A stretch of 25,184 bases of DNA from JBDZUZ01 sp040255445 (GTDB taxonomy: Bacteria > Planctomycetota > Phycisphaerae > Phycisphaerales > UBA1924). The stretch lies in contig JBDZUZ010000038.1 of the NCBI GenBank assembly GCA_040255445.1, positions 1 through 25,184 of the forward strand, in the 5' to 3' direction. The position numbers were made by a program, and so were the translations under genes. Below the pieces are notes generated by a model. The model saw only the letters and a program-made list of their open reading frames with translations. It did no database searches and was not told the origin of the DNA. How positions within the stretch are numbered: position 1 is the first letter of the stretch; every line of letters begins with the position of its first letter. Shown in pieces: positions 1-7,833 of the stretch.

Positions 1-2383
1 CGTTCTCGTTGTCGCCGCCCTGCGAATCGGGCGCATCGGTGTAGGCGGTGAAGGTGGAGACCTCGGTGATGAAGGCCTGGGGCGTGACGCCGTAGAGGTT
101 CACGGCGGGGACCACGACCGGATCGCTCAGATTGGCGAGGCGGTTGACCGGGCTGCGGTTGCCCGAGGCATCGACGAGGTTCATGTCGAGGCGGCGGCCG
201 TCGTGCCACGGGCCGAAGAGCTGCTGATCGGCGGGCGCGTTGCGTTCCTGATCGATCGTCTGATCGAAGCCTTCCTGGAGCAGGAGGGTGAAGGGCTGGG
301 GACGGCGGCCGCTCTGCGCGGAGGCGTAGAAGTTGGCGGCCATGAAGCCGGAGACATAGGTCGCCAGCTCGGGGCCCTGGTAGCCGTAGAAGAGCGTGCG
401 GGTGCGGGGCTCGCCGCCGGCGGTGTTCCAGACGCCCTGCTCGCTGGAGAAGGGCGCCAGCGCGAGGGCGTAGCCCTTGAAAATCGTGTTGACACCCAGC
501 GTGCCGCCCTGGAGCAGGAACGCGGGGTCGACGCGGAGTTCGCCGACCGAAAGGCGGTCGGGATCGACGCCGCGGGCCGTGCGGAAGCTGCGGGCGCCGC
601 TGACGGTGGTCAGCAGCTGGCGGACATCGGTCTCGAAAAGGAGGTAGTTGGCATCGTCGATCACGCCGTTCTCGTCGGCATCGCGGACGCGCTCGTAGGC
701 CAGTTCGCGGTTGTCGCGGAGCGGCGAGTAGCGGAGCGTGCCGGGCGGTGGCGAGACCACGGTGTTGTCGCGGCCGCCGACGGTGACCTCGAGGTTTGAG
801 ACGAGGGAGGGGTTGTTGTAGACACGGCGCTCGAGCAGCTCGGCGGTGTCATCGAGCCCGAAGACGCCGGAGACCTTGTAGTTGTTGTTGTCGTAGTCGT
901 AGCGGACACCGGCGTCCTGCAGCGCGACCCGCTCGTAGTACCGCGCACGCTCCAATGCCCCGTTGCCCGAGCCGAAGTCCCACGAAGAGGGCTGCAGGCC
1001 GCTCTCGGTGGCGAACTGCTGCAGGCCGGCGGCGCCGGCGTAGAGCGTGCCATCGGCCGCGGCCCGCGGCGGGATTGCGCCCTTGGCCTGGGCCATGCGG
1101 AGCGCATCGTACCCGAAGCGGCCGGCGCGGAAGGCGTTGGCGTGGGTGGCGTCGAGGTAGTACGAGGCCTGATTCGGGCGGCCGACATCCTCGGGATCGA
1201 TCAGCTCGATGCCGTCGAGAGCGCCGGGGTTGCCGTTGACGGCGTACAAGTCGTAGAAGTCGCTGGAGGTCAGCACGCGGCGGAGATCAATATCACCGGC
1301 GTTGACCCCCGCGGGCGCCACGGCGGTCGGCGCTGCGCGGAAGTCGGTCGCGGTGTTGACATTGATCATCGACGAGAGGTCGACGATGCGGGCGGCGAAG
1401 AAGTAGCGGTACTTCCCATCGGCCTCGATCAGCGTGCGGATCGCGTTGAGATCGCGGGCATCGACCATCTCGAACCAGCGGGCATCGGCCATGCCGTCGC
1501 CGTCGGTGTCGGCCCACATGTTGCCGATGAAGCCGGGGTTGCTGGGCGGGAGGTTGAGCTGCGGATCGCGGATGGGGCGGAAGGCCCGGACCTGGCGGCT
1601 GTCGGCGTGGGCGGGGATGTTGGGATCAAAGGAAGCGCCGTAGTCGAGCGTGGTGGTCGGCGTGCCGTTTCCGCCGGGCGTCCAGAGGCGGAGCTGCGAG
1701 CTCATACGCCCGGCCTGCGTGCCGGGCTGTGCGGCGAAGTTGTTGCGGAGGTTGACCAGGTTCACGAAGCGGCCGTCGGGCGCGATGTTCGTGATGTGCG
1801 GCCAATCCTTCTTGTCGAGGTACGGGCGCTCGAAGTCGGTCGCTCCGTTGCCCTGAAAGTCGATGTAGGCCGGACGGGTCGATGCCAGCCAGGGCGCGCT
1901 GGGCGGCACCTGCAGCCCGTTCCAGGCGTTGGGGGGCTGGCTGAACATCCGGGGGTTCACACCGCCGGCGGGGAAGAACGCCAGACGCGGGTCGGTCGTG
2001 TTGGAACGGACGCGCCAGTCGGTGAAGGGGTAGTCGGAGGCGTCGCGTGTGAGCGCGATCGCGCCGCTGAGCGGTTCGCGTCCGTCGAAGGTCACCGAGA
2101 GGACATTGTCGGAGACGATGCCGTTGATCCAGTCGGCCATCTGACGGGGCACATCATCGAGCCGTTCGCGCTTGGCGACGGCGACCTGTGTCCGCGCATC
2201 CTGCCGGCCGATGGTCGCGTAGACGATCGCGATCACCGCAAGGAGCGCGAGCGTTCCGATCACGAGCACGAGGAAGGAGCCCCGGCGCGTCTGCCGCCAG
2301 CCGAGAGCGCCGCCGGAGACTCTCCGGAGCACGCTCGCCGCGCCGTCGCCGACCTTCACAAAGAACTCACGAGGGCTCTTCAT
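1..2383 (-). CDS. GspK-like giant minor pseudopilin, partial (C-terminus beyond left edge)
   Basis: An open frame runs from ATG at 2383 to the window edge without a stop (at least 794 codons). GGAGG lies 7 nt upstream of the ATG. Residues about 33-58 read RRGSFLVLVIGTLALLAVIA, a basic stretch plus hydrophobic helix like a prepilin N-terminus, with predicted cleavage after the Gly. Position +5 of the mature protein is Leu, not Glu, which is typical of GspK. Further in, SSMINVNTA resembles the INLNTA segment of GspK. Asp-rich loops occur at 292-300 (DTDGDGMAD) and 568-576 (DADENGVID), suggesting calcium sites. It is the last pseudopilin of the G-H-I-J-K series, in the position gspK occupies in T2SS operons. 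By family knowledge GspK caps the pseudopilus tip in the periplasm. GspK is usually around 300-350 residues, so this one is more than twice that. The family call is fairly good; the substrate is unknown. Confidence 0.72.
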   Translation of the reverse strand, partial: MKSPREFFVKVGDGAASVLRRVSGGALGWRQTRRGSFLVLVIGTLALLAVIAIVYATIGRQDARTQVAVAKRERLDDVPRQMADWINGIVSDNVLSVTFDGREPLSGAIALTRDASDYPFTDWRVRSNTTDPRLAFFPAGGVNPRMFSQPPNAWNGLQVPPSAPWLASTRPAYIDFQGNGATDFERPYLDKKDWPHITNIAPDGRFVNLVNLRNNFAAQPGTQAGRMSSQLRLWTPGGNGTPTTTLDYGASFDPNIPAHADSRQVRAFRPIRDPQLNLPPSNPGFIGNMWADTDGDGMADARWFEMVDARDLNAIRTLIEADGKYRYFFAARIVDLSSMINVNTATDFRAAPTAVAPAGVNAGDIDLRRVLTSSDFYDLYAVNGNPGALDGIELIDPEDVGRPNQASYYLDATHANAFRAGRFGYDALRMAQAKGAIPPRAAADGTLYAGAAGLQQFATESGLQPSSWDFGSGNGALERARYYERVALQDAGVRYDYDNNNYKVSGVFGLDDTAELLERRVYNNPSLVSNLEVTVGGRDNTVVSPPPGTLRYSPLRDNRELAYERVRDADENGVIDDANYLLFETDVRQLLTTVSGARSFRTARGVDPDRLSVGELRVDPAFLLQGGTLGVNTIFKGYALALAPFSSEQGVWNTAGGEPRTRTLFYGYQGPELATYVSGFMAANFYASAQSGRRPQPFTLLLQEGFDQTIDQERNAPADQQLFGPWHDGRRLDMNLVDASGNRSPVNRLANLSDPVVVPAVNLYGVTPQAFITEVSTFTAYTDAPDSQGGDNEN

Positions 2384-2557
2384 TGCAAACCTCCAAGCCG
2401 TTCACCGCGCCCTGTTCACCGCATCTGGTGTGCGGGTGTCCCGCGGGCGCGTTCTGTCCGCGATCGCTCCGGGTTCTGCGCCCGGGCCGACCGCTCGTTG
2501 TCCCCCACCGTGCCTTGATTCCCGGGCCGGGGCCATTCCGCCCGGGGCCCTCTTACA

Positions 2558-2578
2558 CCGGACGCTTCGCAGCGCCGG
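2558..2578 (-). terminator. Hairpin with GNRA-type loop after the gspJ-like gene
   Basis: On the minus strand CCGGCGCT-GCGA-AGCG(T)CCGG forms an 8-bp stem with one bulged base and a GCGA tetraloop, beginning 8 nt past the stop codon at 2586. No U-tract follows, so it may be an RNA-processing or stability element rather than a true intrinsic terminator. The 202-bp gap before the gspK-like gene holds no other gene. Confidence 0.4.
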
Positions 2579-2585
2579 ACGCCGC

Positions 2586-4346
2586 TCAGCGTTTGTTGGC
2601 CTGCGGCGTGTTGAAGATGTACTGGAACGTCTGCTCGATCGACGGGTCCACCGGATCCGACAGGGTGATCGTGACGCGGATCATCGTGGGCCAGGCCCAG
2701 GGCATGACCGACTCGGCGGCGTCGTCGGTACTGGGGCCCGCAGTGCCGCGGTCGGGATTGAACGTCGGATCGGCGTACCCGAAGTAGCTGGTCAGAGTCG
2801 CCTGATCGATCACGGGCCGCTCGCCGTAGATCAGCCGCTGCGAGACCCGGTGGCGGGCGACCTGGCCGGCGATGGTGCGGAAGGGGATCTCGAGGAAGAG
2901 ATCGGAGTTGTCGCGGTCGACCGCGGGGTAGAACTGCACGACGGGGTCGTCGGTGTTCGGGTTCACCACGCCGTCGCCGTTGGTGTCGCCATACCGGGGC
3001 AGGCCGAGCCAGACGATCTCGCCGTTGTCGTATACCTGGCCGAAGCTGTACTCGACGATGAACTCGCTGCAACGGGGCAGGAAGTTGGCCGTCGTGAGCA
3101 TGAGCTTGTCCGCGCGGCTCGCCGCGGGCTTCAGCGCGTTCTGGTTCGAGGCCGAGAGCGCGGCGACGAGATCGACCGCCTCGGGCTCGTAGCGCATCCG
3201 CGTCCCGATCGGGTCGGGGTTGCTGGGCGCGAACCCCGGGAAGGGGAAGAACTGCGACTCGGCCGGGAACGCATCGCTCATCCAGAGGTGCATGCGGTCC
3301 AGGTCGTTGGTCTCGCCGGCTCGCGAGGTCGAGTCGGGGACGATGCCGAACTGGCCCTTGGGCTTGGGCAGCACGGTGAGCGCCCCGGGCGTGACCCGCC
3401 GCGGTGGATCTTCGGACGCGACGACCCAGTTGCGGATCTCTTCGAGGTCGGTGGTCGCGATATCGATGAGCCCGGAAGCGATGAGCGGGCGGGCGCGCGG
3501 CGATTCGGGCCGCAGATAGTCCGCCGGGTCCATCGTGACGGGGAATGTGCGGTTGATCGCACGGAAGATGGATGCGGCCGCGGGCTGCAGGCCGATCTGG
3601 GCTTCCTTGTCGCCGAAGATGCGGCGGCCGGCGGCCGACTGGGGCGGCAGGCCGAAGAGCGTGCTCTTCACCTCGTCCGCCGCGGTGACGCGGGGCTGGG
3701 TGAGCAGGAGGGCGTGACGCAGCAGCGTCCACTCCGAGGCGAACTGGTTGGGGTTGCGGTTGCCGGGGGGCGGCTCGAACCCGAGGAACGCGCCGGTAGC
3801 GTTGAAGTCGTCGGGGCGGGGATCGAGATAGGGAGAGCCGGCGGTCAGGTTCTCCGGCCGGGCCTGGCCGTGGCCGTAGTAGATGCGGGCGGCATCGGCC
3901 TTGACGACGACATTGGGGTCGACGGGCTCGCGGGCGGAAGTGAACTCGCCGCGGGCGAAGAAGACGATCTCATCGACGCGGCGGCCGCGGGGCGAGAGAT
4001 CTTCCGCGTGGAGCAGGACGCGGTCGGAGGGGTCGTTGACGCGGTAGAGGCCGTCGGGGCTGCCATCGACGCCGTCGACCCACTGGTTGCGGATGACCAG
4101 GAAGCCGTCGCGGGTCATGCGCTCGAAGTCGCGGCGCATCTGGTTCTCGATGAGCGCGGCGTAGGTGTTGAGCCGGCTGGCGCTGCGGCCGCCGCTGACG
4201 GTGTCGCCGACAGCGCGGAAGATCTGCGCGAGGCCGACGGCGACGAGCGCAACAGCGCCGATGGCGACGAGGGCTTCGAGCAGCGTGAAGCCGCTGCGGT
4301 GATGGGCAGGAGTCCGCCGCGTCGAGTTGTGTCCGGCCGTCGTCAT
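2586..4346 (-). CDS. GspJ/PilW-like oversized pseudopilin
   Basis: The protein is 586 residues. The frame is open back to 4400, but the ATG at 4346 is preferred because AGGAAGGT lies about 8 nt upstream and it gives a short prepilin leader. Leader residues 1-19 end in RSG, with predicted cleavage before Phe20 (G|FTLLE, Glu24 at +5), followed by a hydrophobic helix to about residue 40. The segment after it (QIFRAVGDTV, then ALIENQMRRDFERM) resembles GspJ/PilW. An Asp/Asn loop at 454-459 (DTNGDG) looks like a calcium-binding loop. By family, GspJ joins GspI and GspK in the trimeric pseudopilus tip. GspJ is usually near 200 residues, so about 400 residues of extra C-terminal exported domain are unexplained. 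It lies between the gspI-like and gspK-like genes on the same strand. The pseudopilin call is firm; the J assignment rests on order and the N-terminal region. Confidence 0.8.
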   Translation of the reverse strand: MTTAGHNSTRRTPAHHRSGFTLLEALVAIGAVALVAVGLAQIFRAVGDTVSGGRSASRLNTYAALIENQMRRDFERMTRDGFLVIRNQWVDGVDGSPDGLYRVNDPSDRVLLHAEDLSPRGRRVDEIVFFARGEFTSAREPVDPNVVVKADAARIYYGHGQARPENLTAGSPYLDPRPDDFNATGAFLGFEPPPGNRNPNQFASEWTLLRHALLLTQPRVTAADEVKSTLFGLPPQSAAGRRIFGDKEAQIGLQPAAASIFRAINRTFPVTMDPADYLRPESPRARPLIASGLIDIATTDLEEIRNWVVASEDPPRRVTPGALTVLPKPKGQFGIVPDSTSRAGETNDLDRMHLWMSDAFPAESQFFPFPGFAPSNPDPIGTRMRYEPEAVDLVAALSASNQNALKPAASRADKLMLTTANFLPRCSEFIVEYSFGQVYDNGEIVWLGLPRYGDTNGDGVVNPNTDDPVVQFYPAVDRDNSDLFLEIPFRTIAGQVARHRVSQRLIYGERPVIDQATLTSYFGYADPTFNPDRGTAGPSTDDAAESVMPWAWPTMIRVTITLSDPVDPSIEQTFQYIFNTPQANKR

Positions 4347-4375
4347 GATGCCGTACCTTCCTGACCTCTCTTCAT

Positions 4376-4393
4376 GCCCCGCGGGCGCGGGGC
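4376..4393 (-). terminator. GC hairpin between gspI-like and gspJ-like genes
   Basis: GCCCCGC and GCGGGGC form a perfect 7-bp stem with a 4-nt loop (GGGC). It sits in the 66-bp gap, after the gspI stop and before the gspJ ribosome binding site. There is no U-tract, so attenuation or mRNA stabilisation is as likely as termination. Confidence 0.4.
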
Positions 4394-4412
4394 GTCCCAC
4401 GAGTTGAATCGG

Positions 4413-5555
4413 TTACTGCACGTAGCCGGGGCGGATCGTGATCACCTTCACGCTGGCGGGGACCTGCGGCGTGAAGATCAGTTCGAGCGTCGCATCGCCG
4501 TTCCACTCGGCCAGGTCAGCGCGGTTGATCGGAGGTTCGATCTGCAGCGCGGCGGGCCGGCCCTGATCCTGCGGGATGATGTCGACCACCGTGCGGACGG
4601 TGCCGCTCTCGTCGACGAACTTCTGGCCCACCTGCCGCGCGAAGGGCGCGGTATCGCGGTACGGGCCGGTCTCGGGGATCTGGATCAGCCGGATCGGATC
4701 GGTGGGGCCGTCGCCGGGCTCCTCGAGAGCTTCGAACTCGAGGTACTGGATCTGCGAGTAGTTGGGGCTCTCGCCCGGCGTTCCGACGCCGTCGCCGGTC
4801 GGGCGGCCGCGGTCATCGGCGGCGACGGGGACGCGGTAGTTGGGCACATCGCCGTCGCGGCGGAACGTATCGACAAGACGCATGCCGCGGGGGATGCGGA
4901 TGCCGGTGTCGATGCGGCGGACGAAGATCGCGATCTGCACCGCATCGTCGGCGAGGGAGGTCACATCCTGGATGCGGCTGTCGGCGCCGCGGTCGATGCG
5001 GCGGAGCGCGAGATCCCAGACGAAGCGCGGCTGCACAGCGCGGCCGAGCGCATCGACCGAGTTGGGGTTGGGGATCAGCCGCTGCGTGAGCGGCACCTTC
5101 AGGCCGTTGGCTTCATCGGAGGGCCCGATGATCATGGCTCCGGAGGTGGGATCAAGGCCGATGCCCGAGGTGATGCCGGCGTAGCCGTCGGACGCCTCCG
5201 GGAGTTCCCAGCGGCCGCGGTAGGACCAGTTCGAATCGGCGGTGAGTCGCTCCCAGCCGCGGCGGTTGCTGGCGTTGTCGAGGTTCGTGAAGATGCCGGG
5301 CGCCGGCGGCTCGCTCTGCTCGAAGAGCCTCTGGTTGCCACGGATCCATTCCTCGGCGGATCGCTCGACCGAGATGCCCTGCGTGGTGTCGAGCGCCTGA
5401 CGCTGCTGCTGGACGACGGCGGGGAAGATCGCCGCGAGGCCGAGCAGGCCCAGGCCGAGCACCACGATGCCGATGAGGACCTCGATCAGCGAGAAGCCGC
5501 GTGCGGTCGTGTTGCAGTTCATGATGTCGTGTGTCGAGTACGCCCGGAACGTCAT
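4413..5555 (-). CDS. GspI/PilV-like pseudopilin
   Basis: The protein is 380 residues. The frame extends upstream to 5948, but ATG 5555 is chosen because it overlaps the preceding gene's TGA as ATGA and has GGAGG 7 nt upstream. An alternative ATG at 5522 gives a 9-residue leader. Predicted cleavage is ARG|FSLIE (Phe21, Glu25), followed by a GLGLLGLAA helix very like PilV and GspI. The rest is a long soluble domain rich in Asp, Arg and Pro. It ends with a stretch suggestive of beta-strands (VPASVKVITIRP). GspI is usually about 125 residues. By family it nucleates the I-J-K tip of the pseudopilus in the periplasm. It appears translationally coupled to the gspH-like gene. Confidence 0.8.
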   Translation of the reverse strand: MTFRAYSTHDIMNCNTTARGFSLIEVLIGIVVLGLGLLGLAAIFPAVVQQQRQALDTTQGISVERSAEEWIRGNQRLFEQSEPPAPGIFTNLDNASNRRGWERLTADSNWSYRGRWELPEASDGYAGITSGIGLDPTSGAMIIGPSDEANGLKVPLTQRLIPNPNSVDALGRAVQPRFVWDLALRRIDRGADSRIQDVTSLADDAVQIAIFVRRIDTGIRIPRGMRLVDTFRRDGDVPNYRVPVAADDRGRPTGDGVGTPGESPNYSQIQYLEFEALEEPGDGPTDPIRLIQIPETGPYRDTAPFARQVGQKFVDESGTVRTVVDIIPQDQGRPAALQIEPPINRADLAEWNGDATLELIFTPQVPASVKVITIRPGYVQ

Positions 5556-6670
5556 GGCGTCACCTCCTGCACCTGGCCGAGGTACCGCTGCAGCGTGAAG
5601 ATGCGCGCGGTGCTGGCGACCGGGTTTCCGTTGTCTTCGTAGCGACCCTCGATCCACTGCCCGATACGGCGGGCGATCTCGATCTGCGCGGGTGCGCCGG
5701 TGAAAAGCGTTGCGTCGAGCTGCGGGGACTGGCCCGCGACGGGGCCGCCCTGCGGCGCCGGCTCGTAGAGCGTGCCCGTTGTGCGGTTGACGCCGCGAGC
5801 GCCGATCGAAGAGGCCATCTGCCGCTCGTCGTAGAGCGCGATCTCGGTGACCGGGCGGGCGAGCACGGTGTCGGTCGAGCGGTCGCCGAGCAAATCGCGA
5901 CGCTGGTTGTCCGCGAGCGTCGGACGCTCGAGCACGCGGCGGACCCACGCGGCCTGGTCCTGCACCACCTGACCATCGAGCCGGAGCTGGTCGATGCGGT
6001 AGGTCTGGAACACGCCGCTCTGGCGGAATTCATCGGTCGCGATGGGGTCGAGGACGATCGCGGTGCGGCGATCGGAGGTCTTCATCGCGCCGGTGCGGGC
6101 CTCGAAGCGGACCATGAACGTCTGGCGGGAGGCGCCGGCGGCGCCGTTCTCGTCGTTGACGTACCAGGTTTCGGGATAGACCCACAGGCCGTTGTCGCGG
6201 CCGGGCTCGAGGTCCTCGTACCAACCATTCTCGGCGCCTGAGCCGTGGATGGTGTTGGCCGGCGCGAAGCCGCGGACCGACCAGCCGCGGGGCAGGTAGA
6301 GCGGCTCGGCGACGGGGAGCGGCACGAACACATCGCGCTCGATCTCGCTGCCGACGGGGCTCATGCCGTCCATCACCTGATCGCGGATGGTGCCGACCTG
6401 GACAGCGGGGACGATGCGGATGCGGCCGTCGGCCTCGGCGAAAAAGACCGCAGCGCCGTCGCCGGACTCGGTGCGGATCGCGGCGTCGCGCCCGGTGGCG
6501 ATCGCGGCGCGGAGCTGGCCGTCGGCCAGGGCACGCTCGGAGGAGTACAGGATCGAGCGGAACGCCGGGACAGCGAGCACGATCAGGATCGTGATGATCG
6601 CGATGACCACGAGGAGTTCGGTGATCGTGAAGGCCGCGCGGCGGAGGATGTTGGCGGTGTTACGGCTCAC
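5552..6670 (-). CDS. GspH/FimT-like pseudopilin
   Basis: The protein is 372 residues and starts at GTG 6670, which overlaps the upstream stop as GTGA and has GGAGG about 8 nt upstream. The leader ends RRAA|FTITE, so the residue before the predicted cleavage site is Ala rather than the usual Gly; Glu18 is at +5. A hydrophobic helix (LLVVIAIITILIVLAVPAF) follows. The next segment (ERALADGQLRAAIATGRDAAIRT) resembles the GspH/FimT pattern in which small residues and a run of A/R follow the helix. GspH is usually 170-200 residues. By family it is a minor pseudopilin near the pilus tip. It is coupled by 4-bp overlaps to both neighbours (G-H and H-I). The pseudopilin call is firm; the H call rests on order plus resemblance. 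Confidence 0.82.
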   Translation of the reverse strand: MSRNTANILRRAAFTITELLVVIAIITILIVLAVPAFRSILYSSERALADGQLRAAIATGRDAAIRTESGDGAAVFFAEADGRIRIVPAVQVGTIRDQVMDGMSPVGSEIERDVFVPLPVAEPLYLPRGWSVRGFAPANTIHGSGAENGWYEDLEPGRDNGLWVYPETWYVNDENGAAGASRQTFMVRFEARTGAMKTSDRRTAIVLDPIATDEFRQSGVFQTYRIDQLRLDGQVVQDQAAWVRRVLERPTLADNQRRDLLGDRSTDTVLARPVTEIALYDERQMASSIGARGVNRTTGTLYEPAPQGGPVAGQSPQLDATLFTGAPAQIEIARRIGQWIEGRYEDNGNPVASTARIFTLQRYLGQVQEVTP

Positions 6671-7704
6671 TTGCCCACCTCCACGATGTTGTCACGCTCG
6701 GCCTCGGCGCGGAGCAGGAGGATGCCGGTGGGGTCGGCAGGGACGCTGCCGCCGAGCTTGCGGGCGATCTCGGCGATGGGTTCATCGCCGAAGACGCCAT
6801 TGGGACCGGCGCTGACGATGGCCCATGTGGCATCGCGCAGCTGCACGTTGAGCTTCTCGATGTCGCGGTCGGGCGGGAGCTGGCCCGGGAGCACGCTCGC
6901 GCGGCGGGCGACCATCGCGGGGATGTTGAGATCATCAACGGTCTCGACGATGTAGTTGCCCGAGTTGGCGGGCTGCTCGCGGCCGGTCAGCCACTTGTAG
7001 TAGCGGACCGGGGCGCCGTTGCGGTCACGCAGTTCGGCGTTGGTGATGTCGGAGGGGTCGACGTAGAGCGTCAGGTTCTGAGCGCCCAGCTCGACAAACG
7101 GTTCGTGGACGATGCCGACGCGTGCGGTCGCGGCGACCGTTCCCTGCACCACATCCTTGGGGATGTCGAACGTGCCGTCACGCTCGGGGGCGTAGAGGCC
7201 CGGGCCCTTGACGCCATCGACGACCAGCTCGGCGTTCGCGCCGCCCGCTGGCATGTTTGCGCCGCCGGCGAGGTAGTACGCGAGCGACTGCAGGCTGTAG
7301 CGGTTGTCCTGGAGCGGGTTGTCCGCGGGCGCGGGGCCGATGGTGCCGCCCTGCATGCGGAGTGCATCCTGGTCCGCGGCGTTGGTCGTGCGGTATACCG
7401 AGAGGACGGTGCGGCCGCCGACGTTGAGCGTGCGCTGCGGGGTGGTCGCCTGGTCCTTGACCATCGGCGGTGTGAAGTTGAAGGTGTCGCGGAACTGCTC
7501 GAGGCCGGTCGCCGCCGCGCTCACGGCCTGACGCTCGGCCACGCCGCGGGCCGTCCGCGATGCAGCGCGGATGCCCAGAATCAGCAGGCCGATCAGGATG
7601 CCCACGACGAGGATCGAGACGAGCAGTTCGAGCAGCGTGAAGCCGCGGCGTCCGCCGGACGCCCTTGCGCCGTTCCGTCCCGGGTTGTGGCCGATCTTGA
7701 TCAT
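6667..7704 (-). CDS. GspG-like major pseudopilin
   Basis: The protein is 345 residues. The frame opens at 7767, but ATG 7704 has GGAAAGG about 5 nt upstream and gives a 21-residue basic leader ending GGRRG. Cleavage is predicted before Phe22 (G|FTLLELL, Glu26 at +5), followed by a helix to about residue 45. Near the C-terminus, WAIVSAGPNGVFGD matches the GspG signature region (S-x-GP-[DN]-G) that forms the calcium-linked C-terminal loop in known GspG proteins. Standard GspG is about 140-150 residues, so this one has roughly 200 extra residues in the middle. It is the first pseudopilin after the PilC/GspF gene, as in gsp operons. By family it polymerises into the pseudopilus shaft. Whether such a large subunit polymerises, or is only a minor subunit, is unclear. 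Confidence 0.82.
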   Translation of the reverse strand: MIKIGHNPGRNGARASGGRRGFTLLELLVSILVVGILIGLLILGIRAASRTARGVAERQAVSAAATGLEQFRDTFNFTPPMVKDQATTPQRTLNVGGRTVLSVYRTTNAADQDALRMQGGTIGPAPADNPLQDNRYSLQSLAYYLAGGANMPAGGANAELVVDGVKGPGLYAPERDGTFDIPKDVVQGTVAATARVGIVHEPFVELGAQNLTLYVDPSDITNAELRDRNGAPVRYYKWLTGREQPANSGNYIVETVDDLNIPAMVARRASVLPGQLPPDRDIEKLNVQLRDATWAIVSAGPNGVFGDEPIAEIARKLGGSVPADPTGILLLRAEAERDNIVEVGK

Positions 7705-7789
7705 CGCAGCCTTTCCATCAGTCCTGCCCGCTGTCCTGTTCGCGGTCCTGCCCGGCGGCATCTGCATCCGGCGGGTGTTTCCTGGTCCG

Positions 7790-7820
7790 GCACGCGGGCG
7801 GCCGGTCGCCGCCCGCGTGC
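7790..7820 (-). terminator. Strong 13-bp GC hairpin after pilC
   Basis: GCACGCGGGCGGC and its exact reverse complement form a 13-bp perfect stem around a 5-nt loop (CGGTC), 13 nt beyond the pilC stop codon. No U-run follows on the minus strand. It is the strongest hairpin seen in the window and could terminate or attenuate transcription between the motor genes and the pseudopilin genes. Confidence 0.55.
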
Positions 7821-7833
7821 ACGCACTTCCTGG

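Noticed and set aside
1142..2518. A 458-codon plus-strand open frame
   Set aside because: Antisense to the partial gspK-like gene, which has a ribosome binding site, a prepilin-like helix and GspK-like motifs.
2430..4364. A 644-codon plus-strand open frame
   Set aside because: Antisense shadow of the gspJ-like gene, which has a clear prepilin leader and ribosome binding site.
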